From Stratiolaelaps scimitus (lineage: Eukaryota > Arthropoda > Arachnida > Mesostigmata > Laelapidae): a stretch of 64,000 nucleotides of DNA. Below, one piece after another: positions 11,952 through 23,394 of the stretch (the first letter of the stretch is position 1; the number at the start of each line of letters is the position of its first letter). Below the pieces are notes generated by a model. That model worked only from the letters and a program-made list of their open reading frames with translations. It did not search any database and was not told the DNA's origin. The position numbers and the translations under genes were made by a program. The DNA lies in NCBI GenBank assembly GCA_019614645.1, contig JABWDB010000048.1, positions 1,046,001 through 1,110,000 of the forward strand. Direction: 5' to 3'.

Positions 11952-12015
11952 GCATACATATATTCAGGTTACAAGGTACCCATCTACCTATTATAAGGAT
12001 AATACCTCAGGCTGC

Positions 12016-12351
12016 TCACTGCAGGCAGAACATGTCGCCATTCGTACACTCGATGCGATATACCACAGAGGACAAATCTCCCCACAACTCCCGAAGCCCC
12101 GCGCGTTTGCATGAGTATGTATCTCGCAAATGTGCGCTTTTCATGCGGATACGGCATCTTCGCCAGCGACTGGTTGATCTCTCAGCCGGTGCCGCTTGAT
12201 GGCGCACATTAGCATATGCGCAATTTCGACGAATCGCCATTAGTGTCGCTGTGCTTTCATAAAGTTGATCTGCATCCCAAGACGCAGCCGGCGGATCAGG
12301 TCGTTTCGCTGTTCCACTCGTTGGACAACCTCCGTGCATTGGGTCGTGCAT
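12016..12351 (-). pseudogene. Possible trace of a GIY-YIG-type retroelement C-terminus
   Basis: The minus-strand frame ends SSVVYRIECTNGDMFCLQ. The VVYRIECTN part is like the first strand of GIY-YIG domains found at the end of Penelope-like elements. The YIG half and catalytic Arg/Glu are not seen, and a stop follows. Weak evidence. Confidence 0.25.
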
Positions 12352-13048
12352 GTATCGTCTTCATAGCGTCGTGCATTGGGGGCGAACGGACAGGAACAAT
12401 ATTCGACGGCGGCGAGTAGACTATCCTCGCTGCACTTTCTCAAAAAGCGAAGCCAAGCAAGTCTATGGCGAGGGGGTCAGCCGTGAGGTGCGCTCTGATG
12501 AAAACAGAAAAAAAATAAGGAAACATTAACCGACGAGGTAGAAACATTGTCCCGAGACGTCAATGCACAATCGACATTCGTTGACTTCGAACTCTTGGTT
12601 CTAGCCGGCTTGCTGTTTCTGTTATTGCCTCGTATGTGGGCGGGCCATTAACATCCGGCTGCGAATCCAGCGTTCGTCCCTTGCTCCCGTTTGCTCACAT
12701 AAGGTCGGCGTGCCGGGCGGAGCACGCTCATATTGTAGAGATATGGATCGACCTCGTCGTCCACTCGATCTACGGGTAGCTGCTGCTACTGCTGGTACCG
12801 CTGTTCCTCGTAACACGGCACACAGAATCGCATGCACCTTCATCGGCATGAGACGACCAGCTAGATAAAGCGGCTCTGATAGAGAACGCGGCGGCAGCAG
12901 TCGATATTAGATAGTTGGGGGAATCGTTGGCGATTTTTTTCTTTCTCTTCAACTTCTTTTCGATTTTCTTATATGCTGTGCATTAGGTCGTATCGCCATT
13001 AACTGTGCGTGAGTGTATCCGTCCGAGGGGTCGGTGGAAGCTGTGCGG

Positions 13049-13072
13049 GTGTGTGTGTGTGTGTGTGTGTGT
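13049..13072. repeat. (GT)n microsatellite
   Basis: About 12 GT units. Confidence 0.95.
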
Positions 13073-14551
13073 TCTCGTGGTTTTTGAAGATTAAATTTTA
13101 TCTGCTGCTGCTGTTTCTGCTACCGTGAACCGCGCACGTGAACTCATTAAGGCGGGGCAAGATGACAAAAGATTGACGATAGACAGAAGAACAAGAAATG
13201 AGAATTGAATTTCGGAGGAGAACTAAACAGACGGAGGGTTCGGGGGAATAGACAAAATGTAAAAAGAACAAAAAAATCTGTGAGAACGCCGAGAGAATCG
13301 GCTGAAAATTCTCAAAGCAGATAGCCAGACGGCCATATCTCATTGGGTGACTCTGCGCGCGCGCGAGCGAGTGTCTGTGTGTGTGTCTGTAGCTGTATAT
13401 AGCTGCTACTCGTGTAACAGAGATGTGCAGCTCGACGGGAGCAGCGTGTGCTCGCTCGAGATCGTTTCGAAAGCGACGAGACAACGGCCGCAGACCAACA
13501 GACCGCCTCATCATCGCGAAGGGTCTCATTGAGCCGCGATGATTTGAATCATGATCCTCAATTGAGTGGAGAGTAGCTCATTTTGTTGGGGAAAGCCAAG
13601 AAGAGACGACGACGCCACAGCAGCAGCAGCAGTGGTAGTAGCCAGCGCCGCGTGGCAACCAGAGGGTTGGCAGGGACAAAGAATCGCGGTCAGCCAATGT
13701 CGAGAGGATAGACCTCGCTGAATCGGCAAGAATCGGCTGGGAGCCTCGCGATGAGAGCAGACGAGGCGATGTCGAGTATGGCCGTACCGGGACGAGTATC
13801 CGATGAACGTGGTATAAGCAGCGCGGTCGCAGCAGCTAAAGAGGTGGAACGCGGCGCGCACCTTTTAAAATCGAGAAAATTCGATGGCAAAATAGGTGTC
13901 GGCGGCTGTGGTCGCCAAAGAACGAACGCTAGCTGGCAGGAGAGCGAAGCCGCTGGTTTGGCCCGCGTTGTCGTTGTTCACGCTGTCCTCGGTAGGTTAC
14001 CCGGGAGGGTGGGGGGTTTACTTGTACGGCCGACACTGTGCTTATCTTCGACGCTGTTCGGTGTTGGCGGGGCTTAATGATGTGGAATATCGCATAGGGG
14101 ATGGGCTGGGGGAAGTTGGAGGGTTCGAGGTGTAGCGGTAGACAGCGCTGTCCTCGAGTTCCCCATGTTTTTTCTGTGCCGTCGGGGGAGAAGCATACCT
14201 CCCCGCGACGCAGGACCAGGGAAGGCTGAATTTTGCAGGCGCGTTGGGGGGGGGGGCACCGAACAGGCCACACACGAGACGCCATTGAGTAGGCCAGAAT
14301 AGCTTCGTGGACCGCCGGCGAAAAGAACTACGACTATGACGACAACGACGAGTGTACACAAGAGAGAGAAAGCGAGAGAGAGCGAGAGAGAGAGCGAGGA
14401 GATGAGAGCACTCGGAGCGGCGAGGCGTGGAGTCGGAGTATGAGCAACTCGAACCCCGGCGATATGGAACGTTGTCCACGGTAGATCGGTAGTTCGGAGC
14501 GACGGCAGAGTAGGAAACGTCCTTCTGGGAGACGCTTCTACCGAGCGGACC

Positions 14552-14577
14552 GAAGAGAGAGAGAGAGAGAGAGAGAA
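14552..14577. repeat. (GA)n microsatellite
   Basis: About 13 GA units; a looser GA-rich stretch lies at 14361-14402. Confidence 0.95.
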
Positions 14578-14810
14578 ACACAGAGATATAGGTAGATAGA
14601 TAGGTGGATTGTAGAGAGGAAATAGAGGGAGAAGGGGGGGTCTGTCTGGATAAATGATGATGGGCTGATAGAGACGACGTGTTCGGTGGGTGAGCGTCGT
14701 GTGTGTTCGCAGCAGAAGAGAGTGGAACACAGCTGAGGTATCAGAGTCATCTTGTGTGCGCGACAGTGCCACCGCCGATATGCTCCAGAAGTGCGGGTTT
14801 GCCGTCGCCA

Positions 14811-14929
14811 ATGATGCTGGTGATGATAACGATGATAACCAGCTCGTCCTCGTTCGTGTACGAGAAAATGAACGAGGGCATCATAGCAAACCTGGCTGAA
14901 GATTGCCCCAACGAGCAGAACGATTGCAG
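14811..14929 (+). CDS. Possible first coding exon of a secreted or membrane protein
   Basis: An ATG in good context (gccaATGa) starts a hydrophobic N-terminus (MMLVMITMIT) followed by SSSSFVYEKMNEGIIANL and a Cys-bearing segment (EDCPNEQNDC), stopping at a consensus-like donor CAG|GTAGGG. Codons favour G or C at the third position. I do not recognise a family. The minus strand of the same segment also has an open, coding-like frame (FSYTNEDELVIIVIITSIIG), so strand and coding status are uncertain. Confidence 0.3.
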
Positions 14930-15657
14930 GTAGGGGACCACAGCGTTGGAGGACAGGAAAACACGGAGGGCCACTCGAGAGCACTCGAGTAAGCCTGATC
15001 GCACCGAACAGTGCCGCAAACCAGGATCGGTATTGTGGGGTTCCGCCTCAATGGCGCTATCAAACGTAAGATGCAGCTTGGTTTGTTCGTCGTCACCTGT
15101 AAAATATCTCTTGCCTGAACAGGAGTCGGTGTCTCGTCAAATTATAGGATAAATAATATGAGAAATCACCTTTATTTTTAAAGTAAACTAAAGAAGCTAG
15201 TGGGCTCATACCGTAAAAATGACTGAGTCTTTTAAATATAATATGAGTGAAAATTTGTGAATATGTATTATTAAGATTATCACCTATAATATAATAGTTA
15301 TATCTGTTAGCACATGGTTCGTAATATGATCATTTTCTCAACGTACGAATTGTATGTTTGTTTTACATATACCTATGGCCACGCACTGTATCTCCGAACT
15401 TCATGGATTCTACATCCGGCAATTCATTGTAGGTATTTATTTGATTTGTATTTATTTAATAATAATTTTTATTTACTTATTATGTTTTCCCTATTATTGT
15501 AGTTACTCATTGCGTCTTGCTGTACTACGCATATGGTGCGCCCATATAAACAGGTGACCTCTGAGAACACTCAGAGTGGCTCGGGTCTCCCAGAGGCTAA
15601 TCAAACCTCATTCTGAACTGCCAGAACTGTAACAGAATTCAGGTTATAACTGAAACT
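14930..15657. other. No gene seen
   Basis: GC-rich DNA passes into AT-rich DNA near 15150. It would be intronic if the 14.8-kb exon is real. Confidence 0.5.
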
Positions 15658-16427
15658 TCTTGCCCCTTCCTACAGACCTCTTGCCCCTTCCAATAAACCT
15701 CCTGCCCCTTCGTACAAACCTTCTGTCCCTTCTTGCAAACCTTCTATCCCTTCCTACAAACCTCCTGTCCCTCTCCTACAATCCTTCTGCACTTTCCTAT
15801 AAACCCTTTGCCCTTTCCTGCAATCCTTCTGCGCCTTCCTACAAACCTCCTGCACTTTCCTACAAACCCTCTACCCCTTCCTACAAACCTCCTGCCCCTT
15901 CCTAAAAATCTCCTGCTCCTTCCTACAATCCTTCTGACCCTTCCTATAAACCCACTACCCTTTGCGACAAACCTCCTTCGCCTTCCTACAATCCTTCTGC
16001 CCCTTCCTACAAGCCTCCTGCCCCTGCCTACAAACCTCCTGCACCTTTCTATAAACCTCCTGCCTCTTCCTAGATTACTTCCGGCCCTTCCTATAAAACT
16101 CCTGCCCCTCCCTACGAACCTCCTGCACTTTCCAACAAACCCTCTACCCTTTCCAACAAAACCTTCTGCCCGTTCCTATAAACCTCCCACACCTCCCTAT
16201 AAACTTCCTGCCCCTTCCTACAAACCTCCTGTCCCTCCCTACAATCCTCCCTGAACTTTTTTTTGTAAACCTCCTCGGTTTCCTACAAACCCTCTGCCCC
16301 TTCCTACAAACCTCTTGCCCCTTCCTACAAACCTCCTGCCCCTTCCTACAAATTTTCTCACCCTTCCTACAAACCTCCTGTCCCTCCCTACGAACCTCCT
16401 GCCCCCTTCTACAATCATTCTGCTCGC
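15658..16427. repeat. 21-bp minisatellite (about 37 units)
   Basis: Degenerate tandem units of the form CTTCCTACAAACCTCCTGCCC. Nearly every unit is exactly 21 bp; I found one 22-bp unit near 16150 and an irregular T-rich join near 16250-16270. Because the unit is a multiple of three, long frames stay open on both strands (for example a seven-residue LPTNLLP-like period on the plus strand and GQEVCRK-like on the minus strand). No start, stop or splice signal argues that it is translated. Confidence 0.95.
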
Positions 16428-18082
16428 CCCGTTGAAAGTGAACCGTAGCCAGGTGGAAATGGTGCCCAGGACGGTGATTGCGTTTCCGCTCTGCTTCGCA
16501 ATCCAGGGACAGATGCATTGTGGAAACAAGGAGCCCGCACGTTGATTCCCCGGTGGCAAACGTAGAAACAAACATCTGCGATTTTAGAGGATCCATATAT
16601 CGTCATGAGGGAATCGAATCCAGTCGTTTGCATCGTTGGACCCACAATAAGCAATTGTTCCAATTGAAGATCATCATAGAGAAACTAAACTGTCCCTCGG
16701 ATTTATTTCTCTTATCAGCCATCCCGGCGCCGACAACGGACGGTGGATCAACGGAGAAGAAGCTTGCAAACGCAGGGTCTGCCGTCCATCGGGTCGGCAG
16801 ATAGCTCACCACAGTTAAGCACTGAGTAGAGTAGAATGGAGTGGCAGCCAATGAACAGCGCAATAGGAGAGAAAATGCTCTCGAGAAGGCTGTTGGCCTT
16901 CTTCAAGGCAAAACGGATATAGGCCCGTTGCTTCACCCCACCATCATGTGAGCCTTGGGGGAAAAAGGCCAGAGAGTCCTCCGAGCAGCATCACAATCAA
17001 TCTTGCCATAAATCCCCAGACCGAATCCGGCCACGTTCGTCTAGCCTCGACCCAAAGCTAGCTCTCTGTTTCGGCCCTATGGGATCTTTGCGTTCGGGGG
17101 TGCAGCAGCAGCAGCACCGTGTAGCCTATCCCTCTCATATTCGCTCCCTCTGAGGAGAGCGTCGTTCGGGAAGGCTTTCCAGAGCCAGGAGCGACGGACG
17201 GCTCAGGACGCAGGAGCAGGCCGTCGTCGGCTTTTCGTCTGCCAGTTTTCTGCCTCGGTTGACTACCCCAGTGGACCCCCATCTCGTTCCCGCTCACGAG
17301 CCGCTTTGCGGCCTCGCTAGCTCTTCTCCTTTATCCCGAGAGGAAGGTGCACCCGACCCCCCCCCCACCCGCGGGCACAGGCTAAACAGAGGCCAATCAG
17401 GCAGGCCGTGGCAGCCACAAACACAGACCTCTCGGCTGGAGGAGGCGGCGTTCCAACACGGCCACGACCGAATGTGCTCAGGACGACGCGAAGAGGAAAT
17501 GCCTCCGCCTCGACATGAACTCACACAGATGAAGCGACACACGCACATAGAAACACCGGGCTAGACGCCCACACGAAGCCTTAGATCCTGGACGGTGTGG
17601 ATTGCTCCCCTCGCTGCTAAAAAGGACAAGCAAATAAGCTATGGACGACGACAAGACAGTACACTGTTATGGCTGGAGCGGCAGCAGTTGCCAGATCGGC
17701 GGGCGTTGCACTTGGTCGCCGATCGAATGCAGGCTGTGGCAATCCAAACAAGAGGGCACGGAAGAAGCTTGGATGAGGCAAAGTGGATGATCAGAGAGAT
17801 CCGCATTGCTTGGCTTTTTTCGAACGATCAGATACCCGACGGCCGCTTCATGTATGTTTATTGTGTGGTGATGATTGCTTGGTGTCCCATTGCTTCAGCA
17901 TGATTATATACAGCTACTCAACACCCGTTGTAGAACAGTTGTAGCAACTGTTCTAGGCAACTATCAATCAATGGTGTTCGAATATCTCGAGTGTACTTCA
18001 GGTGACAATGCTTGAATAACCAGAATCAAGTTGCACGTAATGTGGCATGGATAATGGAAACATTGATCTAGCCGTCAGCGCT
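16428..18082. other. No confident gene
   Basis: Mixed-composition DNA with short frames. It includes the hairpin at 17931-17956. Confidence 0.5.
17931..17956. repeat. Perfect 11-bp hairpin
   Basis: TAGAACAGTTG, then GTAG region, CAACTGTTCTA; the stem is extended imperfectly by GTTG and CAAC outside. Confidence 0.8.
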
Positions 18083-18209
18083 GTGGGTGGGCGGTTAGAC
18101 GGTAGGTCGCTAAGTGGTCCCTGGCTGTTGACACATATATGACATATACGAGAACTTAAGCATTGTAAAAAAAAGCTGTTCCTCTAACAAACCAACACAA
18201 CCTTTACCG
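18083..18209 (+). mobile_element. SINE-A, internally deleted copy
   Basis: The head (GGGCGGTTAGACGGTAGGTC) runs directly into ATGACATATACGAGAACTTA, so the B box is lost. The tail ends in CCTTTACC. Confidence 0.65.
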
Positions 18210-19904
18210 TACTGTTTGGGAGCAAAAACCACTTCTTCTGCTGCACTATTCACCTGAAGCTTACAACTCTGATAGAGGCATGTACGGCTTATCGGCAAAT
18301 CGGTCGCCGGTCTTTCATACGGAACTGAGTCTCAATATCGTGAAATAACCAAAAAGACAACTCGACGATTGTGTGCAGCACCAACCTCGTCACCATCAGC
18401 GCTAGCATTATCATCTATTCAATATTCAAATCCCCTTGAAATATGCGACCCGCGCGATCGTCTGTCGTCAAGGATCAGCCCCCTGCCGTGGGGAGGCGAC
18501 ATCGGAGAGCTCGCGTCTACCTCACGGATTGACGCCGTCGCCACTAAGGCCGCCCGCCCAGCGACGACGTATCCAATGATAATTTAGGACAACCCTCGAC
18601 AACCCCATAACCCCTTCGCGTCGTTGCGCCCGTGCAACCCGCTTTGTGTAGGCACACTATACAAAGGGGGTTACATGGGGTTACATGGGGGTTACATGAA
18701 GCCGTGTTCTCATGTTCAGGTCCTCTTCACCGCGTTCAGCTTCTATTCCGATATTTGATGGGAGGCCCTACCACGCCAAGCAGAACACGCGGATGTGCGT
18801 TCATGATTGTCGTAACATATATATATATATAAGAAATGCAAAGGTTGCAGTCGCCATTCGAAGGCTAGCCACAGGCAGAACAGCATATCGATTGGAGGTC
18901 TACTGCACTTTACGAGTGTTACCCTATCGTATACATTGGGTCACGAGCGTTGACAGACTTCAATCCAGGTAGAGTGCTATGACGATCGTCAGCGTTTGCT
19001 TAGCACCAGCCGTCATTCCTTCGATGGAATAGACGCATTGTTCGTCGGCTGTATAGGCACAACGGGTGCTCTTGCACACGATCGATATTTCCTGCTCATT
19101 CAGAGCTACTCTTGTAGTCGGCCTGACGGTTTAGGATTTAGGTTTCACGGCAGGGCCGTATGCAGGGCACCAAGTGTGTAGAGACGACAAGCGGGTTCGT
19201 GGGGTATGCCGCGGTGGCGATGGGATGCTGCGGTCTGGTAGACGACAGGAATATATTGTCGGATCCGACTGATCCGATATCCGGACCCGTCAGACGGATC
19301 CGTCGGGCCACGAGCATACGAGAGTAGGGCCCCGACTCGTTCATGTTCACTCAACATCCCGTTGAACCCTCTGTTGGCCGTTCCAGGGCACATACTGAGT
19401 TCATGGCAGCAGGTGAGTGCATGAGATGAGAGCAGCAGAATATGATGTAGAATAATAATCATCCAGTAATTATATTCAGACAAATCGAGCATATTCCTCC
19501 GCGACGGACACGGAACACGAATCAATGCGAAACTAAAAGAGACCAGGCGGGTACAGGACCGCCAAAAGGACATTGGTGTGGCTAAGGACGAAACTTTTGG
19601 TCGCTGTAAAAGTTCCAGGTCGTTTTTATTGTTAGATACAAAATTATAACAATAGATAATGAACATACCGTCGAAAAAACACGTATAATGTATAATCATA
19701 CATGTGATGATAATGTGTAATAATGATATTGAATAATATTTTAAAAAATATATATAAAATGTATTTGTTTAATATGGTCGATCGTGTCAAAATTTGTTGT
19801 TTTTCTCCTCTATAGGGTTGATGTGGCGTTCGCCTGGCAGACTGAAGCACAATCGGTTTAAAATAACTAAATGCTGTTTCTTTCTTTCATATGGAAACTT
19901 TGTT
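18210..19904. other. No confident gene
   Basis: It holds three imperfect GGGGTTACAT repeats near 18666-18698. A 184-codon minus-strand frame at 19145-19699 has no recognisable domain. Confidence 0.5.
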
Positions 19905-20238
19905 GATGGGCAATGTACACGTTTTACAGAGGGTTTACCTTTGGGAAGCAATCTAATTTGTCGACCGTCATGTTGCTGTGGAGAACCGGTTAATTCTCTT
20001 GGCCGACGCGAAGCTCTCTCTCTGTATAAAAAGTGCGGCTCGTAGCCTGAGAGACTCTCTGTTAAACGAGACTCAGCCGAGAGCTCTTCGCTCCACATCT
20101 ATTCCTTGCATTCGCGAAATCCGCGCTGATGGGAAGTGTCCTGATGATGATATGTCGTTGATGCCATTTTTCGGAGGTGGAGTTCTGGGTTGGGATTGCA
20201 CTGTGGCTGGCGCCTTAGTGCCGTCCTATGTTAGATAA
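19905..20238 (+). pseudogene. Decayed R2-type endonuclease remnant
   Basis: Two successive frames parallel the 6544-7683 protein. One reads FTEGLPLG then CCCGEPVNSLGRREAL, matching the segment leading into and through the zinc knuckle. After a frame change near 20030 the next reads SLLNETQPRALRSTSIPC, then CPDDDMSLMPF and GWDCTVAGALVPSYV, matching the LND..RAL..AGIPC, RPDG and WDGTV..LAPSYV segments. A stop precedes the frame change and catalytic residues are altered, so this is an old inactive copy. Confidence 0.75.
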
Positions 20239-20374
20239 CACAGATTGGTCACGTAACCAAGACAGATGAACAAGTCGAGGACAGAAAATCCGGCTCCTAT
20301 TTATTAGTTGAATAAAACGTAAATGTACGATAATCACAGGGTGAATAAACTTATTATTAGTTAAATTTTCAAGT

Positions 20375-20378
<4 letters not shown>

Positions 20379-20421
<43 letters not shown>
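20379..20421. repeat. (TA)n microsatellite
   Basis: About 43 bp of pure TA. Confidence 0.95.
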
Positions 20422-20426
<5 letters not shown>

Positions 20427-20683
20427 AATTTAGTCAACGAGCTGCTTAATTTGAACGAATCGAATATATGTATAGCCTCGTGTCGTTGTTAGTGCCGGCC
20501 TGAAGAATCTCAATGAAGTTCAAAAACACGTTCAGCTTCGTCGTACAAGTAATTAGAAATATTGTGATTGTAATCTCTAATTAGCAGAGGAAATATTTCG
20601 ACAGTTAGTTGCTGATCTTTGGTTCAGGCTGTACACCGCAGGTGAGGCTCGGTCATTTCCTATATGGCAGTTATTACATATAG

Positions 20684-20787
20684 GTATTACTATGAGGATC
20701 TAGCCTAAAACCTACCTAAAAAGGTTACGAGCTGAGGCCTGTCACATAGGGGAACAGCTGAGGGTCAGCTCGAAAAACAATTATTAA
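20684..20787 (+). mobile_element. Family D retroposon, short copy with 5' inversion
   Basis: The copy is flanked by 15-bp direct repeats AGTTATTACATATAG at 20669-20683 and 20788-20802. Its first part (about 20684-20700) is the reverse complement of the internal GGTCCTCATAGTAATACC segment, and the rest (from about 20715) is in normal orientation. That arrangement is the signature of twin priming during target-primed reverse transcription. Confidence 0.8.
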
Positions 20788-20917
20788 AGTTATTACATAT
20801 AGCTAAAATTAAGCAATTCCTTAAGCGTGTATACATCATCTTGCATTCACTGAGGAAGCATTCAAAGAAGAAAAATAGATACAAATACCGGTTCATTTGT
20901 CTCAATTTATGGATCAG

Positions 20918-20943
20918 TATATATATATATATATATATATATA
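20918..20943. repeat. (TA)n microsatellite
   Basis: About 26 bp, 80 bp before a SINE-B head. Confidence 0.9.
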
Positions 20944-21019
20944 CGCAAAGGAAGCCCTCCGTAAGATCGTGCGGACGGTTGCTACACGTAAGTCTAGCAT
21001 TACATCGTTGGCCGAAGTT

Positions 21020-21150
21020 TGACGCGTGCCCCCGGAGGCGTGGTAAGTGCATTCGCATGCCTTGCAACCGGAGGAGGGGCTGGTCAAGCTGGTCCCCGAT
21101 GGGGTTCGAACCCTCACCCTAAATGTACATTTGCATTTGAATGGGCGGGG
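21020..21150 (+). mobile_element. SINE-B head copy
   Basis: GGAGGCGTGGTAAGTGCATT, CTTGCAACCGGAGGAGG and B box GGGGTTCGAACCC followed by TTTGCATTTGAATGGG. The tail is missing. Confidence 0.7.
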
Positions 21151-22337
21151 CGGGGGAGGCGTCTTCTAGAGCAATGCTGTGTAAAGCAGCTGTACCGTGT
21201 ACAAAGTCTGCCCAGAAACATTTGCCTTAATCGTAATTTGAATCTAAAAAAATTAATAATTAATAATTCATTTTTAATTTAAATCTATCTAGAGTAAATT
21301 ACATAGTGAAATTTTGTCGTTCTCCTATGCAAGCATATTTTAGCGAAAAATTTTCTTGGCTTCCTGTCCTAACGGTCCATACGGTAGATGCTGTTATTAA
21401 ACCCTCTCTCTCTCTCTCCCTCTCTCTCTCCCTATATATATATATATATATTTAGCTGAAAGCTTAGTTGTTCACGTTGAGCAGATTGGCTGGCCCAAGC
21501 AAGCGCCGTGTCGGATATAGCACACCTGTCCCCGAGGAGTATTACCCATCCCATTATTCCCATTAGCCCGGAGCGATATCGGCGACCACTCGCTATATTA
21601 TACCATGATTGGGTGCGTGCTTCTCCCGAGAAAGAAGCCACCGTTCGCGGCGGAGGCGGAGGCGGCGGCTGCCGCGCACCCGGCTCACCCAAGCTTTCGT
21701 CTCTGTTCAATACTTCAGCCGACTTGACGCTCATGTGTGTATCAATGTACCATGTGAGTAAAGCATTTGGCGTCTGTGCGTGTGTTCCTTGTGGAAGGCC
21801 GCGCGGTGGCACCGAACGATGAGGGTGAAGCTGCCCATTCCACACTGCTCCCTATGGAAGGTTGAGGTTTCGGACGTATCTGCAGCAGCAGCGGTTACCA
21901 CCACTTAATATTCATTGTTTCGAGGTCGCGGCGGCGATGGCAATGCCAGCCATCACGATCCATCGTATGAAACGCCATCTTGTCCGGTGACTCGGGAGGC
22001 CCAGGGCGATTGATCCTGGATAGGGTCGTTCGGCAGATGCTCGACCAGATTTTAAAGCTAAGAGCTGAGCGTTAACGCCAGTCTAGCCAACGAGAGCCTA
22101 ACGTCCTGTAACAGTGAGAATAAGACGCTTTTAAACGAAGACACCGTATCATACAGGATAGCGTATCGTAGTTTTACATTGTTCCACAATGCGACAATAC
22201 CTGCCTTATCGCAGAGGTCGTTAACGCGCAAAATCTCAACGATCGAATGGTTCGCATTAGTCCGGGAGACCGCACCTACTTCGCTATGCTCAGCTCTCGA
22301 TATGCCAGGCTGCCCGAGGATCACTTGTATGTACATA

Positions 22338-22339
<2 letters not shown>

Positions 22340-22372
<33 letters not shown>
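22340..22372. repeat. (TA)n microsatellite
   Basis: About 33 bp; a GT-rich run follows at 22386-22408. Confidence 0.95.
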
Positions 22373-23006
22373 GTCTGTACACGGATGTGTGTGCGTGTGT
22401 GTGTGTGGTCGAAAAACACATGAATAGGTCACAAGGCTGAGCTTTGCCTGTGGCGGCCTGCGGGCGGTGTCCCCGGAGTCCATCTTCTTCCTGCTCCCAA
22501 TGCCTGGACACGCGTGTGGCCATTTCGACCATATGCTTCACGCGCACATAGGTAGCCCTCATACCCGCCCCATCCTTCACTCACTCTCAGGTCTCTCAGC
22601 CTCTGCTATTCTCCCTATCTGCCTCCCTTATTCCCGTGCTCATTGCGTTGCCATCAGCACCTTCATGCAAAGGTGGTGCGTCGGAGGATGATACCAGCAG
22701 CAGGCGGACCGGCGGCACGCAGCTCAGCTATAGCCACACGAATACCCCCGGGGGGGGGTGGGGTGTGGGATACACAGGATGAGATGGGGACAGCTCTCGT
22801 TGTTTGGACATTAAATATCGTCGAATCGATGTGTGGCAATCACGAAACACTGATAGAATCGGATTATACCCCCGGCGCCCCGTGACAACCCCTCACCAAC
22901 GAGTTTCGAGGAAAATGTCTGAAGACCAAGCAATGTACACACGTAGTGTGCTCACTGCACATATGGATGCAGGTAGATAGGTACTCAGGCAGCCAGATGC
23001 ATGGAG

Positions 23007-23038
<32 letters not shown>

Positions 23039-23040
23039 GG
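23007..23040. repeat. (TA)n microsatellite
   Basis: Interrupted TA tract. Confidence 0.9.
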
Positions 23041-23241
23041 TGTACAGATGCCTGTGACATATTTGCAACGAGGCAGGAAGAGATGGCCGATGTGCGTTCT
23101 CACCACAAAGTCCCCTTTATATGGAGAACGCTTTGTATCAGGGTGTAGCAATGTCGTACGGGTAACTCTACCGAAAGATGTCTGGTGGGAGCGGGGCTGG
23201 AGAGGCGCTACTGTAGGAGCAAACGTCAAATTAAATCAGTA

Positions 23242-23266
23242 ATATATATATATATATATATATATG
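23242..23266. repeat. (TA)n microsatellite
   Basis: About 25 bp, just before the SINE-A/SINE-B pair. Confidence 0.9.
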
Positions 23267-23281
23267 CGTCTCGAGCACCCC

Positions 23282-23380
23282 CGGTAAAGGTAAAGCCTTA
23301 TTGGTTTATTAAAGGAGCTGCAATTGTTACATTGCTTAAGCTCTCTTATGTGTCACGCAGCGGGACTTGAACCCGCGGTG
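23282..23380 (-). mobile_element. SINE-A, 5'-truncated copy
   Basis: Minus-strand B box GGTTCAAGTCC and a complete tail to CCTTTACC. It abuts a SINE-B copy on the plus strand. Confidence 0.75.
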
Positions 23381-23394
23381 GTACATTTGTGTGT

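Larger units (their letters stand above)
12352..14810. other. GC-rich, GA/GT-rich block, no confident gene
   Basis: GT and GA microsatellites, CAG runs near 13618-13632 and many overlapping open frames caused by high GC. It could be promoter or leader DNA for the possible exon at 14811-14929. Confidence 0.45.
21151..23281. other. Microsatellite-rich, no gene seen
   Basis: CT-rich tract at 21404-21432, several TA tracts, and a CCCCC/GGGGGGGGG run near 22746. Confidence 0.55.

Noticed and set aside
16144..16596. Minus-strand frame with GQEVCRK repeats as a possible repeat protein
   Set aside because: It is one of several open frames produced by the 21-bp minisatellite; without transcript or conserved flanks it is not called a gene.
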